A DNA stretch of 30,801 bases from Roseburia sp. CAG:10041_57 (GTDB lineage: Bacteria; Bacillota; Clostridia; Lachnospirales; Lachnospiraceae). Each line of letters starts with the position of its first letter. The first letter of the stretch is position 1. The DNA lies in assembly GCA_001916965.1 (NCBI GenBank), contig MNTL01000077.1, forward strand, positions 1 to 30,801, read 5' to 3'. Below are positions 15,305 through 23,596 of the stretch, piece after piece. Both the position numbers and the translations under genes were made by a program. The notes below the pieces were generated by a model, which was not told the origin of the DNA, ran no database searches, and saw only the letters and a list, made by a program, of their open reading frames with translations.

Positions 15305-16216
15305 TTATACTTTATTAAGATAATTTTGTGCCGAAGTGACGGCATTTGCCCCGTCTGCAACCGCAGTTATGATCTGTCTCAGGGCTTTTTTCCTAATATC
15401 GCCTGCTGCATATATACCATCAACAGTAGTCTTGCAGGATTCATCCGCCAGCACATATCCCTGTTCATCCATTTCCACCAGTCCCTGATATAATTCTGTG
15501 TTAGGATGGATTCCTACTGCTATAAATACACCGTTTACTTCAAGTTCAGACTGAGAATCATCCTGATTATGGTAAACCAGAATTTTCTCTACCATATCCT
15601 CGCCCTGGATTTCTTTTACCTCACAATTCCACAGAATTTCAACGTTTTCCATAGACATGAGCTTCTTCTGGAGACTGTCTGCTGCACGGAGTGAATCCCT
15701 TCTGTGAATCAGATACACCTTACTGCATAATCCTGCGAGGAAGATAGCATCTTCCACGGCTACATCACCGCCGCCTACAACTGCCACTGTCCTTTTCCTG
15801 AAAAAGGCACCATCGCATGTTGCACAATAAGATACTCCCATTCCTGCCAACTGCATCTCGCCCTTTACGCCAAGCATGGCATGAGTTGCACCGGTTGCCA
15901 GAAGAAGTGTCTTCGCCTCATAGTCACCTTCTTCTGTATGAACAATTTTGCAATCTTTCTTATCTTCAATAGATGTTACATTTGCAGTCACAAAATTCAC
16001 ACCAAGACTGTCTGCGTGTTCTCTGAATTTCTGACTGATCTCACCACCGCTGATCTGAGGCAATCCCAGATAATTGTCTATTTCATAGGTTGTAAGTACC
16101 TGTCCGCCACTGATCGGGCTTCTGTCAAGAACTGCCAGTGATAATCCTGCTCTTACTCCATAGATTGCAGCACCCATTCCTGCCGGTCCTGAACCAATAA
16201 TCAACATATCATACAT
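15305..16216 (-). CDS. trxB: Thioredoxin reductase (NADPH-dependent, FAD)
   Basis: It reduces thioredoxin using NAD(P)H through FAD and a redox disulfide. From ATG 16216 the protein is 303 aa. The FAD-binding GSGPAGMGAA lies at residues 8-17, the active-site CATC at 131-134, the NADP-binding GGGDVAVEDA near 148-157, and the C-terminal FAD segment AAGDIRKKALRQIITAVADG. The frame extends to 16234, but GGAGGG lies before 16216. The start falls one base beyond the stop of the upstream SDR gene, so the two are translationally linked. A matching thioredoxin gene is not in the window. Confidence 0.93.
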   Translation of the reverse strand: MYDMLIIGSGPAGMGAAIYGVRAGLSLAVLDRSPISGGQVLTTYEIDNYLGLPQISGGEISQKFREHADSLGVNFVTANVTSIEDKKDCKIVHTEEGDYEAKTLLLATGATHAMLGVKGEMQLAGMGVSYCATCDGAFFRKRTVAVVGGGDVAVEDAIFLAGLCSKVYLIHRRDSLRAADSLQKKLMSMENVEILWNCEVKEIQGEDMVEKILVYHNQDDSQSELEVNGVFIAVGIHPNTELYQGLVEMDEQGYVLADESCKTTVDGIYAAGDIRKKALRQIITAVADGANAVTSAQNYLNKV

Positions 16217-16217
16217 A

Positions 16218-16940
16218 TTAAATCCACCCTCCATCCAAAGTAATAATCTGTCCTGTCAAATATTCATTTCCTGTACACAGCTGCACTACAAGCTGCGCTA
16301 CTTCCTGTGTCTTTCCCATTCTGTCTGCGGGAATCTCCGCAATCAGTTCCTGTCTTTCTTCTTCACTGAAGCACTTGTTCATATCTGTATCAATTACACC
16401 GCAGGCGATTGCATTGACCTGTATATTGCTTGGTCCCAATTCTTTCGCAAGAGCCTTGGTAAAAGAGTTCACACCGCCCTTAGAAGCTGAATATGCCACT
16501 TCCATGGAAGCTCCTACATTACCCCAGACCGAGGAAATATTGATTATTTTTCCCTTCTTACGATGAATCATACCAGGCAGTGCATTTCTGCAGGTAAGGA
16601 AACAACTATCCAGATTCGTACGCAACACCTGCTGCCATTCTTCATAGGTCATATCTGTCAAAAGTCCTATATAGGATATTCCCGCATTGTTTACCAGAAC
16701 GTCCAGATATGGAATCTCCCGAAACATATCCTGCATTGCCTTTTCCTCATAAACAGGAAAAGCGTAGCACTTGCAGGACACCTGACAGGTATTCTCCAAA
16801 TGACACGCCAGTTCTTCCAAAAGTTCCATATTATGATGGCAAGTCAAATACAGGTCGTAGCCTTCCTGTGCCAACGCAGTCGCAATGGCGGCACCTATCC
16901 CTCTGGATGCACCAGTCACCAATGCCTTTTTTCTCTTCAT
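16218..16940 (-). CDS. Short-chain dehydrogenase/reductase, FabG-like
   Basis: An NAD(P)-dependent oxidoreductase with the classical SDR fold, 240 aa from ATG 16940. The cofactor loop TGASRGIG is at residues 9-16, NNAG at 84-87, and the catalytic Ser137, Tyr150 and Lys154 (YSASK) are all present. It closely resembles 3-oxoacyl-ACP reductase, but no other fatty-acid synthesis gene is nearby, so the substrate is open. The start at 16940 is preferred over 16961 because AGGAG lies between them. It sits between dus and trxB on the same strand, a likely three-gene operon. Confidence 0.85.
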   Translation of the reverse strand: MKRKKALVTGASRGIGAAIATALAQEGYDLYLTCHHNMELLEELACHLENTCQVSCKCYAFPVYEEKAMQDMFREIPYLDVLVNNAGISYIGLLTDMTYEEWQQVLRTNLDSCFLTCRNALPGMIHRKKGKIINISSVWGNVGASMEVAYSASKGGVNSFTKALAKELGPSNIQVNAIACGVIDTDMNKCFSEEERQELIAEIPADRMGKTQEVAQLVVQLCTGNEYLTGQIITLDGGWI

Positions 16941-17074
16941 AAAGCTGCATACTCCTTTCAATCAGTACATTTTGCTAAGGTACATACACTGATCATCATT
17001 CTAAATGCCAAGCATCCTTCTTGCATTCATACTCCATAGTATAACATGCTTCTGTTTGCCTTGTATATGTAATT

Positions 17075-18037
17075 TCAGAAGGTGAAGCGATTGCAATCAG
17101 GATCAACCAGTTCCTGTTCGGCAAAAAGGCGGTTGACCACACTCTCATACACTGCCAATTTCTCGGCTTTCTGAATCTTTTTCCTATATTTGTCAGGCTC
17201 TGTAAACAGCTGACTCATATAGAACCACAGCTCTTTCATGCGATACATTGCATTCTTCTCACCGGAGAGTACTCTGCTGTATTCTTCCAGTATCTCATCA
17301 TGAAAAGCCCTAAGGGTGTCCTTGTTTATGTTCGCACCATTTCTTATCGTCAATACAAGTCCCGGATCTGCAATCAAGCCTCTTCCCAGCATGCATGCCT
17401 GCAATCCCGGTAACTGTTCCGATACCCTCTTCACATCCCCCACGCAGAAGAGATCTCCGTTATAACTGACCGGACATTGTAATTTATCCAATGCTGCCTT
17501 CACCGGCTCCAGTCTCGGTGTGTTTTCATAAAAGTCCTGTCTGACTCTTGGATGAATGATCAGTTCTGCTATTTGGTAGTGACTGTATACTTCCAGAATA
17601 TCTTCCCATTCCCAATCCTGCTCCATACCTATTCTTGTCTTGATAGATACCTGGATTGGACATTTTTCAAAAATCTCTGCCAGCATTTGGTCAAGCTGTT
17701 TCGGGTTCTCTAATACTCCTGCTCCCTTATGTTTGGTTGTTACCGTTGCAGATGGACAGCCACAGTTCAAATTCACCTCTGTATATCCCATCTGCGCCAG
17801 TTCCTTTGCCATTTTTACAAATTCCTGAGCAGAAGATGTCAGTATCTGGGGAATCACCTGCATTCCTTCATTATGTTCCGGCAGAATCTCCTGTAATTCC
17901 TTGTGACTCAGCGCCTTATCCTTATGGGTAGAAATAAAAGGCGTATAATAACGGTCAATTCCTCCAAAATAATGGAAGTACGCTCTTCTATATATATAAG
18001 TAGTGATCCCCTCCATGGGAGCCATTTCGTAGTACAT
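17075..18037 (-). CDS. tRNA-dihydrouridine synthase
   Basis: This FMN enzyme reduces specific uridines in the tRNA D-loop region. The 320-aa TIM-barrel protein begins with the family's APMEGITTYIYRRAY. It carries NCGCPS with the catalytic cysteine at about 94, the flavin-binding SIKTRIGM near 136-143, and the C-terminal YNGDLF and MLGRGLIADPGL segments. Which position it modifies cannot be told by eye. A strong terminator ends the preceding operon only about 23 bases upstream of its ATG, so its own promoter must overlap that region or it depends on read-through. Confidence 0.92.
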   Translation of the reverse strand: MYYEMAPMEGITTYIYRRAYFHYFGGIDRYYTPFISTHKDKALSHKELQEILPEHNEGMQVIPQILTSSAQEFVKMAKELAQMGYTEVNLNCGCPSATVTTKHKGAGVLENPKQLDQMLAEIFEKCPIQVSIKTRIGMEQDWEWEDILEVYSHYQIAELIIHPRVRQDFYENTPRLEPVKAALDKLQCPVSYNGDLFCVGDVKRVSEQLPGLQACMLGRGLIADPGLVLTIRNGANINKDTLRAFHDEILEEYSRVLSGEKNAMYRMKELWFYMSQLFTEPDKYRKKIQKAEKLAVYESVVNRLFAEQELVDPDCNRFTF

Positions 18038-18059
18038 ACTTCTCCTCCATTGGTGTCTT

Positions 18060-18101
18060 TATAAAACAAAATTCCCGGAAAATCTTGATTTTCCGGGAAT
18101 T
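18060..18101 (-). terminator. Intrinsic terminator after the ABC-transporter operon
   Basis: A long stem (18070-18084 with 18087-18101, perfectly complementary 15-base arms, so the inner pairs must open) is followed on the minus strand by TTGTTTTAT. A second inverted repeat, GCTTCTT/AAGAAGC, lies just before it near 18105-18129. It ends the operon 46 bases after the PHP gene. Confidence 0.88.
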
Positions 18102-18146
18102 GATGCTTCTTCAACCAAAGTAAAGAAGCGTTTAACCCATTTTTAA

Positions 18147-18869
18147 CTAATTCTCATCAGAATGAATCAATTCCCTTATTTCATTATTACGGACAGCCTC
18201 CGCAATCTCCTGTATCGTATCAAAGTTTCCGTTAAGAATAATCCCTCCGGTTGCAAGATGGCTTGGATGGTGGAAATCAGATCCGGACACCAATATGAGA
18301 TTCGGATACTTCTCTGCAGCAGCCTTCGTTTCAGCCGGATCCTGAATCCAGTTTTTGTTTCCATTATAAAATTCAAACCCATCCAAAAGCTCCGGATAAT
18401 CCATACTGCTATATCGTACAAAATCACCTTTATCTTTTTCAAACCGTTTCCTAAATGGATGTGCCTGTAAGATAATTGCACCATATTGGCGAAAACATGC
18501 GAATGCATCCTGTATGCTTCTACTGTATAATTCCGGCTCCTTAAACAGCATACTTTCATCCATTCCAAAAACAAGATAATCATTGTCACTTTCTACGTTG
18601 CGGTATTCTATTCCCAGAAAAACCTTCATTTTTCCCTTTGCTGCTTCTGATTTGGCGGTTCTGTAACCCTTCAGGTAGCAATCAATTTTATCATTCCATG
18701 TCAGATTACCAAGACTGTTAAAATACTCCCTGTGGTAATGGTCCGTAATAATAATCCCATCATATCCGGCCTGTTCATACAGCCTTACTGCCTCCTGTGC
18801 ACTTACCTGGCCGCAACTGCTTGTTTCACTTGTATGCACATGAATATCAAGCTTAAACTGTTTCTCCAT
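18147..18869 (-). CDS. PHP-domain metal-dependent phosphoesterase
   Basis: PHP proteins hydrolyse phosphate mono- or cyclic diesters with two or three metals. The 240-aa protein shows the family motifs in order: HVHT (residues 10-13), ITDHYH near 41-46, the metal-ligand glutamate in LGIEYR near 85-90, QAHPFR near 135-140, and GSDFHHPSHL near 197-206. There is no DNA polymerase region or histidinol-phosphatase context. GGGAGG precedes ATG 18869, 41 bases after the second permease, so it is the last gene of the import operon. Some PHP proteins open ribose 1,2-cyclic phosphate, a point of interest given the PhnP-like gene at the other end of the operon. Confidence 0.85.
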   Translation of the reverse strand: MEKQFKLDIHVHTSETSSCGQVSAQEAVRLYEQAGYDGIIITDHYHREYFNSLGNLTWNDKIDCYLKGYRTAKSEAAKGKMKVFLGIEYRNVESDNDYLVFGMDESMLFKEPELYSRSIQDAFACFRQYGAIILQAHPFRKRFEKDKGDFVRYSSMDYPELLDGFEFYNGNKNWIQDPAETKAAAEKYPNLILVSGSDFHHPSHLATGGIILNGNFDTIQEIAEAVRNNEIRELIHSDEN

Positions 18870-18910
18870 TTGTATTTACCTCCCTTAAGTTCATTTTACC
18901 ACTTTATTCT

Positions 18911-19813
18911 TTATTCTTTTACCGCTCCCATTACAATACCAGTTACAAAATATCTTTGTAAAAAAGGATAAATAATCAAAATCGGAAGCATAGATACTAC
19001 TACTTTGGCAGAGTTAAATGTCAAACTTGACATTTTCATCTGCTCGTTTAACTGTTCCTCTGTCATAGATGCCATCTGTTCCGGATTTAAATCCACTACC
19101 AAAGATTGTATATAAGTCTGTAATGGTAACTTTTCCAAGGAATTTATATATATTTTTCCGTCAAAGAAAGCATTCCAATGATTAACCACACAGAAAAGAA
19201 CAATTGTAGCAAGTGCGGCTTTTGACATAGGCAGAAATACTTTAAGCAGAATCTGAATTGGATTTGCGCCATCAATAATCGCAGCTTCTTCTAACGAATG
19301 TGGTATTGCCTTAAAAAAATTCATCAACAATATTACGTTAAATATCGGTACAGCACCAGGTAAAATTAATGCCCATATAGTATCCATCAAATGAAGGCTT
19401 TTTACAAGCATAAAATTAGGGACAATCCCACCATTAAACATCATCAGAAAAATAATAATCCACATATATCTGTTTTTGGCAGGAAATGCTTTTACATTCT
19501 TAGACAATGGATAAGCCATAAGAATTGTTAACACCATGTTCAGTGCAGTTCCCAAAATTACTCTTTCAACAGAAACCATAAAAGAACGGAAAAACTGTCC
19601 TTCCTCTAAAATAGCTTTATAACCAACCCAGTTAAATCCAATTGGAATAAGACCTACCTTTCCCATTGCTGCACTGGTTTTATCACTAAAAGAAATCGCA
19701 ACTGTATTCAAAATCGGTCCGAGGCAAATTAACCCACACAAAATCAAGATAGCGCTGAGTATAATATCAACTGGTGAATATCTTTTTTTTCTACGTACAT
19801 AAGCTCTCCGCAT
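18911..19813 (-). CDS. Carbohydrate-type ABC permease, second subunit (LplC/YtcP-like)
   Basis: A membrane subunit of a CUT1-type importer, 300 aa from ATG 19813 with about six membrane segments. The EAA loop that contacts the ATPase is clear (EEAAIIDGANPIQILLKVFLP, about residues 180-200). The frame extends to 19849 and overlaps the first permease, but AAGGAGG lies eight bases before 19813 and only 13 bases separate it from the upstream stop. It ends RYFVTGIVMGAVKE, the family's usual C-terminus. No ATPase gene is in the operon, so a shared MsmK-type ATPase elsewhere is expected, as is usual for this family. Confidence 0.93.
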   Translation of the reverse strand: MRRAYVRRKKRYSPVDIILSAILILCGLICLGPILNTVAISFSDKTSAAMGKVGLIPIGFNWVGYKAILEEGQFFRSFMVSVERVILGTALNMVLTILMAYPLSKNVKAFPAKNRYMWIIIFLMMFNGGIVPNFMLVKSLHLMDTIWALILPGAVPIFNVILLMNFFKAIPHSLEEAAIIDGANPIQILLKVFLPMSKAALATIVLFCVVNHWNAFFDGKIYINSLEKLPLQTYIQSLVVDLNPEQMASMTEEQLNEQMKMSSLTFNSAKVVVSMLPILIIYPFLQRYFVTGIVMGAVKE

Positions 19814-19826
19814 TCCTCTTTCCTCC

Positions 19827-20717
19827 TTAAAAAATTCGGTATCCCGCAAACCGGTCTGCCAGCTTATAGGACAATGTCAACAGAAGAAAACTGATTACCG
19901 ATTTAAACATACCTACTGCCGTACCGAAACTATACTGCATATTAGTCAAACCAACACGGTATACATAGGTATCAATAATATCTCCCGTTTCATAAACCAA
20001 CGGACTATAAAGATTGAAAACCTCATCAAATCCGGCATTCATAATCTGCCCCATATTCAGAGTCATCATTAAAATAAGCGTTGGCAAAATTGCAGGAAGT
20101 GTAATATGCCATATCTGATTCCAACGGTTTGCACCATCAATTTGGGCTGCCTCATAAAGTCCCGGGTCTATTGCTGTCATAGCTGCTACATAAACCACTG
20201 CATTATAACCAAATTCTTTCCATACATCACCTAGTATTACAATCGTTCTAAACCATTTATTGTTTACCAAAAACATCTGAGGCTCAATTCCAAACAATCC
20301 AAGCAGACTATTTATAACTCCTGTGTATGATAATAAATTACTAAACATAACTGCAAGAATAACCCAGGACAGGAAATGGGGAAGATAAACTGCAGTTTGT
20401 ACCATTCTTTTCAAACGAACATTTCTGCATTCATTTAGTAATACCGCAAATGCAACTGCTGCTACCATTCCAATGACTATTTTACAAACGGCTATCACTA
20501 CCGTATTTGTCATAATTTGCCTGAAATCCGGAAGAATAAATAACTGTTTAAAATTGTCAAAACCAATAAATTCCGAATGCAAAATTCCCCTAATTGGTTT
20601 AAAATCCTGGAAAGCCATTATTACTCCGCCAAGCGGAATGATATGAAACAAAAATAGAAAAAACATTCCGGGGAAAAGCATTAAATGATAATATTTTTGA
20701 TTTGCTTTACTTTTCAT
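19827..20717 (-). CDS. Carbohydrate-type ABC permease, first subunit (LplB-like)
   Basis: The partner permease, 296 aa with about six membrane helices and the EAA motif YEAAQIDGANRWNQIWHITLP near residues 188-208. It ends LADRFAGYRIF, as is typical of LplB/YtcP-class permeases that take up complex saccharides. GAGG lies eight bases before ATG 20717. It follows the lipoprotein gene after a hairpin that may lower permease expression relative to the binding protein. Confidence 0.93.
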   Translation of the reverse strand: MKSKANQKYYHLMLFPGMFFLFLFHIIPLGGVIMAFQDFKPIRGILHSEFIGFDNFKQLFILPDFRQIMTNTVVIAVCKIVIGMVAAVAFAVLLNECRNVRLKRMVQTAVYLPHFLSWVILAVMFSNLLSYTGVINSLLGLFGIEPQMFLVNNKWFRTIVILGDVWKEFGYNAVVYVAAMTAIDPGLYEAAQIDGANRWNQIWHITLPAILPTLILMMTLNMGQIMNAGFDEVFNLYSPLVYETGDIIDTYVYRVGLTNMQYSFGTAVGMFKSVISFLLLTLSYKLADRFAGYRIF

Positions 20718-20739
20718 CTCGTTTTCCTCTTAAATAAAC

Positions 20740-20764
20740 GGCGCAGTTAGCTTTTAACCGCGCC
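20740..20764 (-). promoter_or_regulatory. Hairpin between binding protein and permease genes
   Basis: GGCGCGGTTA pairs with TAACTGCGCC (one wobble) around a 5-base loop, followed by GTTTATTT on the transcript. This is a likely partial terminator or 3' stabiliser, which commonly raises the binding-protein to permease ratio. Confidence 0.6.
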
Positions 20765-20773
20765 CACCTTTTG

Positions 20774-22498
20774 TTATTTTATAATGTCCTGTACTTCCTG
20801 GGTCAGAGTATCTCCACCAAGCTTTTTCCACTGTTCAACAAATTCATCAAAATAATCCAACGGTTTCTCGCCTGTAATAATCTGCAGATACATCTGTTCT
20901 TCCAGCTTATCCAAAGTAGGTCTCAACTTTGAAGAGGATTTTGTTGTATAATAATAAGCCGCCTCAACCGGATTATTTTCCGGTGTATCTAAAATATTGG
21001 AAGCCACATATCTGCCATAGTAATCGCGGAAGTTATTAGGTGCATTTGAATCTGCGGGGTCAACACCATCTGCAAACTTCTTAGCTCCCTCTGCTTTCCA
21101 TCGGTCATAATCTGTAGTTGTTTCATCAGCTTCCATTACTCCATTTTCTACAAGACCTTTACAAAGTTTTCCAAGCTTAGGAACAACATCATAATAATCC
21201 AGATTGAATCCACCTGTAGGGAATAATGCTTCTCTCGAAACCCCCTGATCAAATATAGGCTTAACCGCTGCAAGTCCTTCTGCGTCAATACCTCTGTAAA
21301 TATCATATTCCTCATTAATAATCTTAAGAAGTGCTTCAGGATTCTTACAATCTTTGCTTACAGCAACCAAATCTCCTGTAGGAGTCGGTACAAGATGATT
21401 ATACTTTCCTTCCGCATCCAAAGGTGCATTTACTGCAACCAGTTCGACTTCTGGATTCTTAATATAAATATCAGGACTCTGACCCCACCAGGGTGCAAAC
21501 CATGCTCCTGCAAGTCCTGAATCTATAATTGCATCCGTTTCGCCCGAACCTACTCTTGTAATAAACTGTTTATCAATAAGACCTTCCTCATACATGTCTC
21601 TGAGAATCGCAAGACCTTCCTTCATTTCCGGAGCAATAGAACCATAATAAACCTGTCCCGATTCATCTTTCATCCATTGAGTAGGATATGCACCAACACT
21701 GTGGAAAATAGGTTCTACACCAAACTTGTTTCCATATCCGGCAACAGGCTTTGTTGCATTTACAGCAAGACCAATTGTATTTCCTTCACCATTACCGCCG
21801 GGATCCTTTTCCACAAATTCCTTTAAAACGAATTTCAATTCATCCATGGTTTTAGGTACTTCCAAACCAAGTTTATCCAACCAATCCTTACGCAGCCACA
21901 AAATATCGTGTCCATAACCTATATTTGCCGTAGAAAGTGCATACAGTTTTCCATCAATAGTAAGTGGCTCTAAATTACGTCCTTCAAATGTTGCGTAGGT
22001 ACTCTTCAAATAATCTCCTGCATATTTTTCATAAACATCTGTTAAATCTGCAAGCATACCATTTTCTGCCAATTCTCTGAAGGTAAGGTAATTTGTAATA
22101 TACATGATATCCGGCAGATTTTCGGAAGCAATATTCAAGGAAAGTTTATTATTATATTCACTATCTTCTGCCTGCCATGCAATCTTCACATCAATATTTA
22201 AATCTTCCTTAATTAAATCCAATACAATATTTTTTTCAGGAGATTGTCCTTCTATCAAATGTGGATTTGTGACCATTACTTTTGATATTGAAACCTCTAC
22301 CGGTTCTTTATATTTTCCTTTTGGCGTTTCCTCTTCTGAATTGCCTGCTTCTGCTGTGCCATCAGTTGTTTCTTCCGTTGTCTGAGCAACTGTTCCATCT
22401 GTTGTTTCCTTACTTGAGGTATCTGAAGCTGCCGTACCACAGCCTCCTAATAACATCCCCGCTGCCAAAAAAAATGCTACTGCTTTTTTTACACGCAT
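20774..22498 (-). CDS. Extracellular solute-binding lipoprotein of the ABC importer (LplA-like)
   Basis: The substrate-capturing lipoprotein, 574 aa from ATG 22498. It has a signal peptide with lipobox LGGC (Cys20), then a Ser/Thr/Glu-rich tether to about residue 60 and a large family-1-type binding domain containing LPDIMYITNYLTF and LWLRKDWLDKLGLEVPKTMDEL. The length fits the LplA group that binds larger saccharides. The upstream in-frame start at 22546 is rejected because it overlaps the preceding gene and AAGGAGAAG lies before 22498. The stop of the metallo-beta-lactamase gene is 13 bases upstream. The ligand is unknown. Confidence 0.93.
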   Translation of the reverse strand: MRVKKAVAFFLAAGMLLGGCGTAASDTSSKETTDGTVAQTTEETTDGTAEAGNSEEETPKGKYKEPVEVSISKVMVTNPHLIEGQSPEKNIVLDLIKEDLNIDVKIAWQAEDSEYNNKLSLNIASENLPDIMYITNYLTFRELAENGMLADLTDVYEKYAGDYLKSTYATFEGRNLEPLTIDGKLYALSTANIGYGHDILWLRKDWLDKLGLEVPKTMDELKFVLKEFVEKDPGGNGEGNTIGLAVNATKPVAGYGNKFGVEPIFHSVGAYPTQWMKDESGQVYYGSIAPEMKEGLAILRDMYEEGLIDKQFITRVGSGETDAIIDSGLAGAWFAPWWGQSPDIYIKNPEVELVAVNAPLDAEGKYNHLVPTPTGDLVAVSKDCKNPEALLKIINEEYDIYRGIDAEGLAAVKPIFDQGVSREALFPTGGFNLDYYDVVPKLGKLCKGLVENGVMEADETTTDYDRWKAEGAKKFADGVDPADSNAPNNFRDYYGRYVASNILDTPENNPVEAAYYYTTKSSSKLRPTLDKLEEQMYLQIITGEKPLDYFDEFVEQWKKLGGDTLTQEVQDIIK

Positions 22499-22511
22499 AT
22501 TTCTTCTCCTT

Positions 22512-23402
22512 TTATTTTTTATAGTCGGCCATTTGAAGCCCATCATATGCTACTGTAACTTTATAAGGTGTTTTTCTCTTTTCACATTCTGCGACCATTT
22601 CTTCATGGATAAAATCCTGTTCCTGATTAATATGTGTCAGATATACCTGCGTTCTGTCTGTAAGTGTTCCCTGCTGATAAAGCACATCACATAAATAAAA
22701 GACACTATTTAAATCAAGATGTGAATATGGTTTATTTCCTCTGTCTGCACTTCCAAAAGTACTCTCAATAATCAAATAATCAAGTGCTGCATCTTTAAGG
22801 AACGAACGGGTTTCTTCGCCGTAAAATCCTGTATCAAGCGCATACAGAAATTTTTTACCATCTGGAAGTTCAATCAGATAATTTGCTGAATTTGCCTCAA
22901 GATGTCCCTTATGTTCTCCTTTTACCGGAGTCACCAAATAATCCCCGATTCGCTCCTGTTTCCAAAAATGAAGCTGATGAAATTCAAAATCATTTTTCAT
23001 AGTGTCCGTAAAAAAATGTTCACTATCATCAAACCCTAAAGCATCATATTTTTCTATTAGCTTATATGCATCACCATTTAAATAAATATGTACTTTTTCT
23101 CCATTGGTCCTGCTGACCAATGATTTTAAAAATAAGTTAAACGGGCTGAAGTGATCGTCATGCGTATGTGTAATCAGGAGATATTTTAAATCAAATAAAT
23201 CCGTATGATTTCTGATACATTCCGCAAAAATATCTGTTCCAAAATCAATCATCATTTCATCCGAAACACGAAAACTGGATCTAAGCCGGACATCTTTTCC
23301 ACCTGTTTTTCTTGCATGTTCACAGATTCTGCATCTACAAAATGGAGTAGGTATTCCTTCTCCTGCACCGGTTCCCATGAACTGCATCCTCAACTCATCC
23401 AT
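22512..23402 (-). CDS. Metallo-beta-lactamase-fold hydrolase, PhnP-like
   Basis: A zinc or manganese hydrolase, 296 aa from ATG 23402. The catalytic motif THTHDDH is at residues 78-84, and downstream metal-ligand candidates are GEHKGH, ALDTGF and THINQEQ. Near the N-terminus CRCRIC (Cys22, Cys24, Cys27) matches the CxCxxC structural zinc site I recall from PhnP, the phosphodiesterase that opens 5-phosphoribosyl 1,2-cyclic phosphate. AGGAGG lies five bases before 23402, so the open frame up to 23471 is not used. It is the first gene of the import operon. No other phn genes are near, so a different cyclic phosphodiester is likely. Confidence 0.82.
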   Translation of the reverse strand: MDELRMQFMGTGAGEGIPTPFCRCRICEHARKTGGKDVRLRSSFRVSDEMMIDFGTDIFAECIRNHTDLFDLKYLLITHTHDDHFSPFNLFLKSLVSRTNGEKVHIYLNGDAYKLIEKYDALGFDDSEHFFTDTMKNDFEFHQLHFWKQERIGDYLVTPVKGEHKGHLEANSANYLIELPDGKKFLYALDTGFYGEETRSFLKDAALDYLIIESTFGSADRGNKPYSHLDLNSVFYLCDVLYQQGTLTDRTQVYLTHINQEQDFIHEEMVAECEKRKTPYKVTVAYDGLQMADYKK

Positions 23403-23449
23403 ATCTTCCTCCTTTACTCGAAAACAATCCAATTGCTTACTGCTATTTG

Positions 23450-23478
23450 ATTGTATGAAAAAGAAAATCAAAAGTAAA
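23450..23478 (-). promoter_or_regulatory. Candidate promoter of the import operon
   Basis: TTTACT (23473-23478) and TACAAT (23450-23455) are 17 bases apart on the minus strand. The weak -35 would suit a promoter needing activation by the adjacent AraC-type response regulator. Confidence 0.35.
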
Positions 23479-23528
23479 TGACTCCTTTTTACATTTATTG
23501 TCCGAAATTTACATCTTCCTCAGTATTC

Positions 23529-23557
23529 TTGTGAAATATCTTACGTCATGTTATACT
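23529..23557 (+). promoter_or_regulatory. Promoter of the sensor kinase gene
   Basis: TTGTGA (23529-23534) and TATACT (23552-23557) are 17 bases apart, about 40 bases before the kinase ATG. It diverges from the import operon promoter. Confidence 0.6.
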
Positions 23558-23596
23558 TAGCTGAAATTAAATACTTGCCTATGGAGGTTTATTTGA

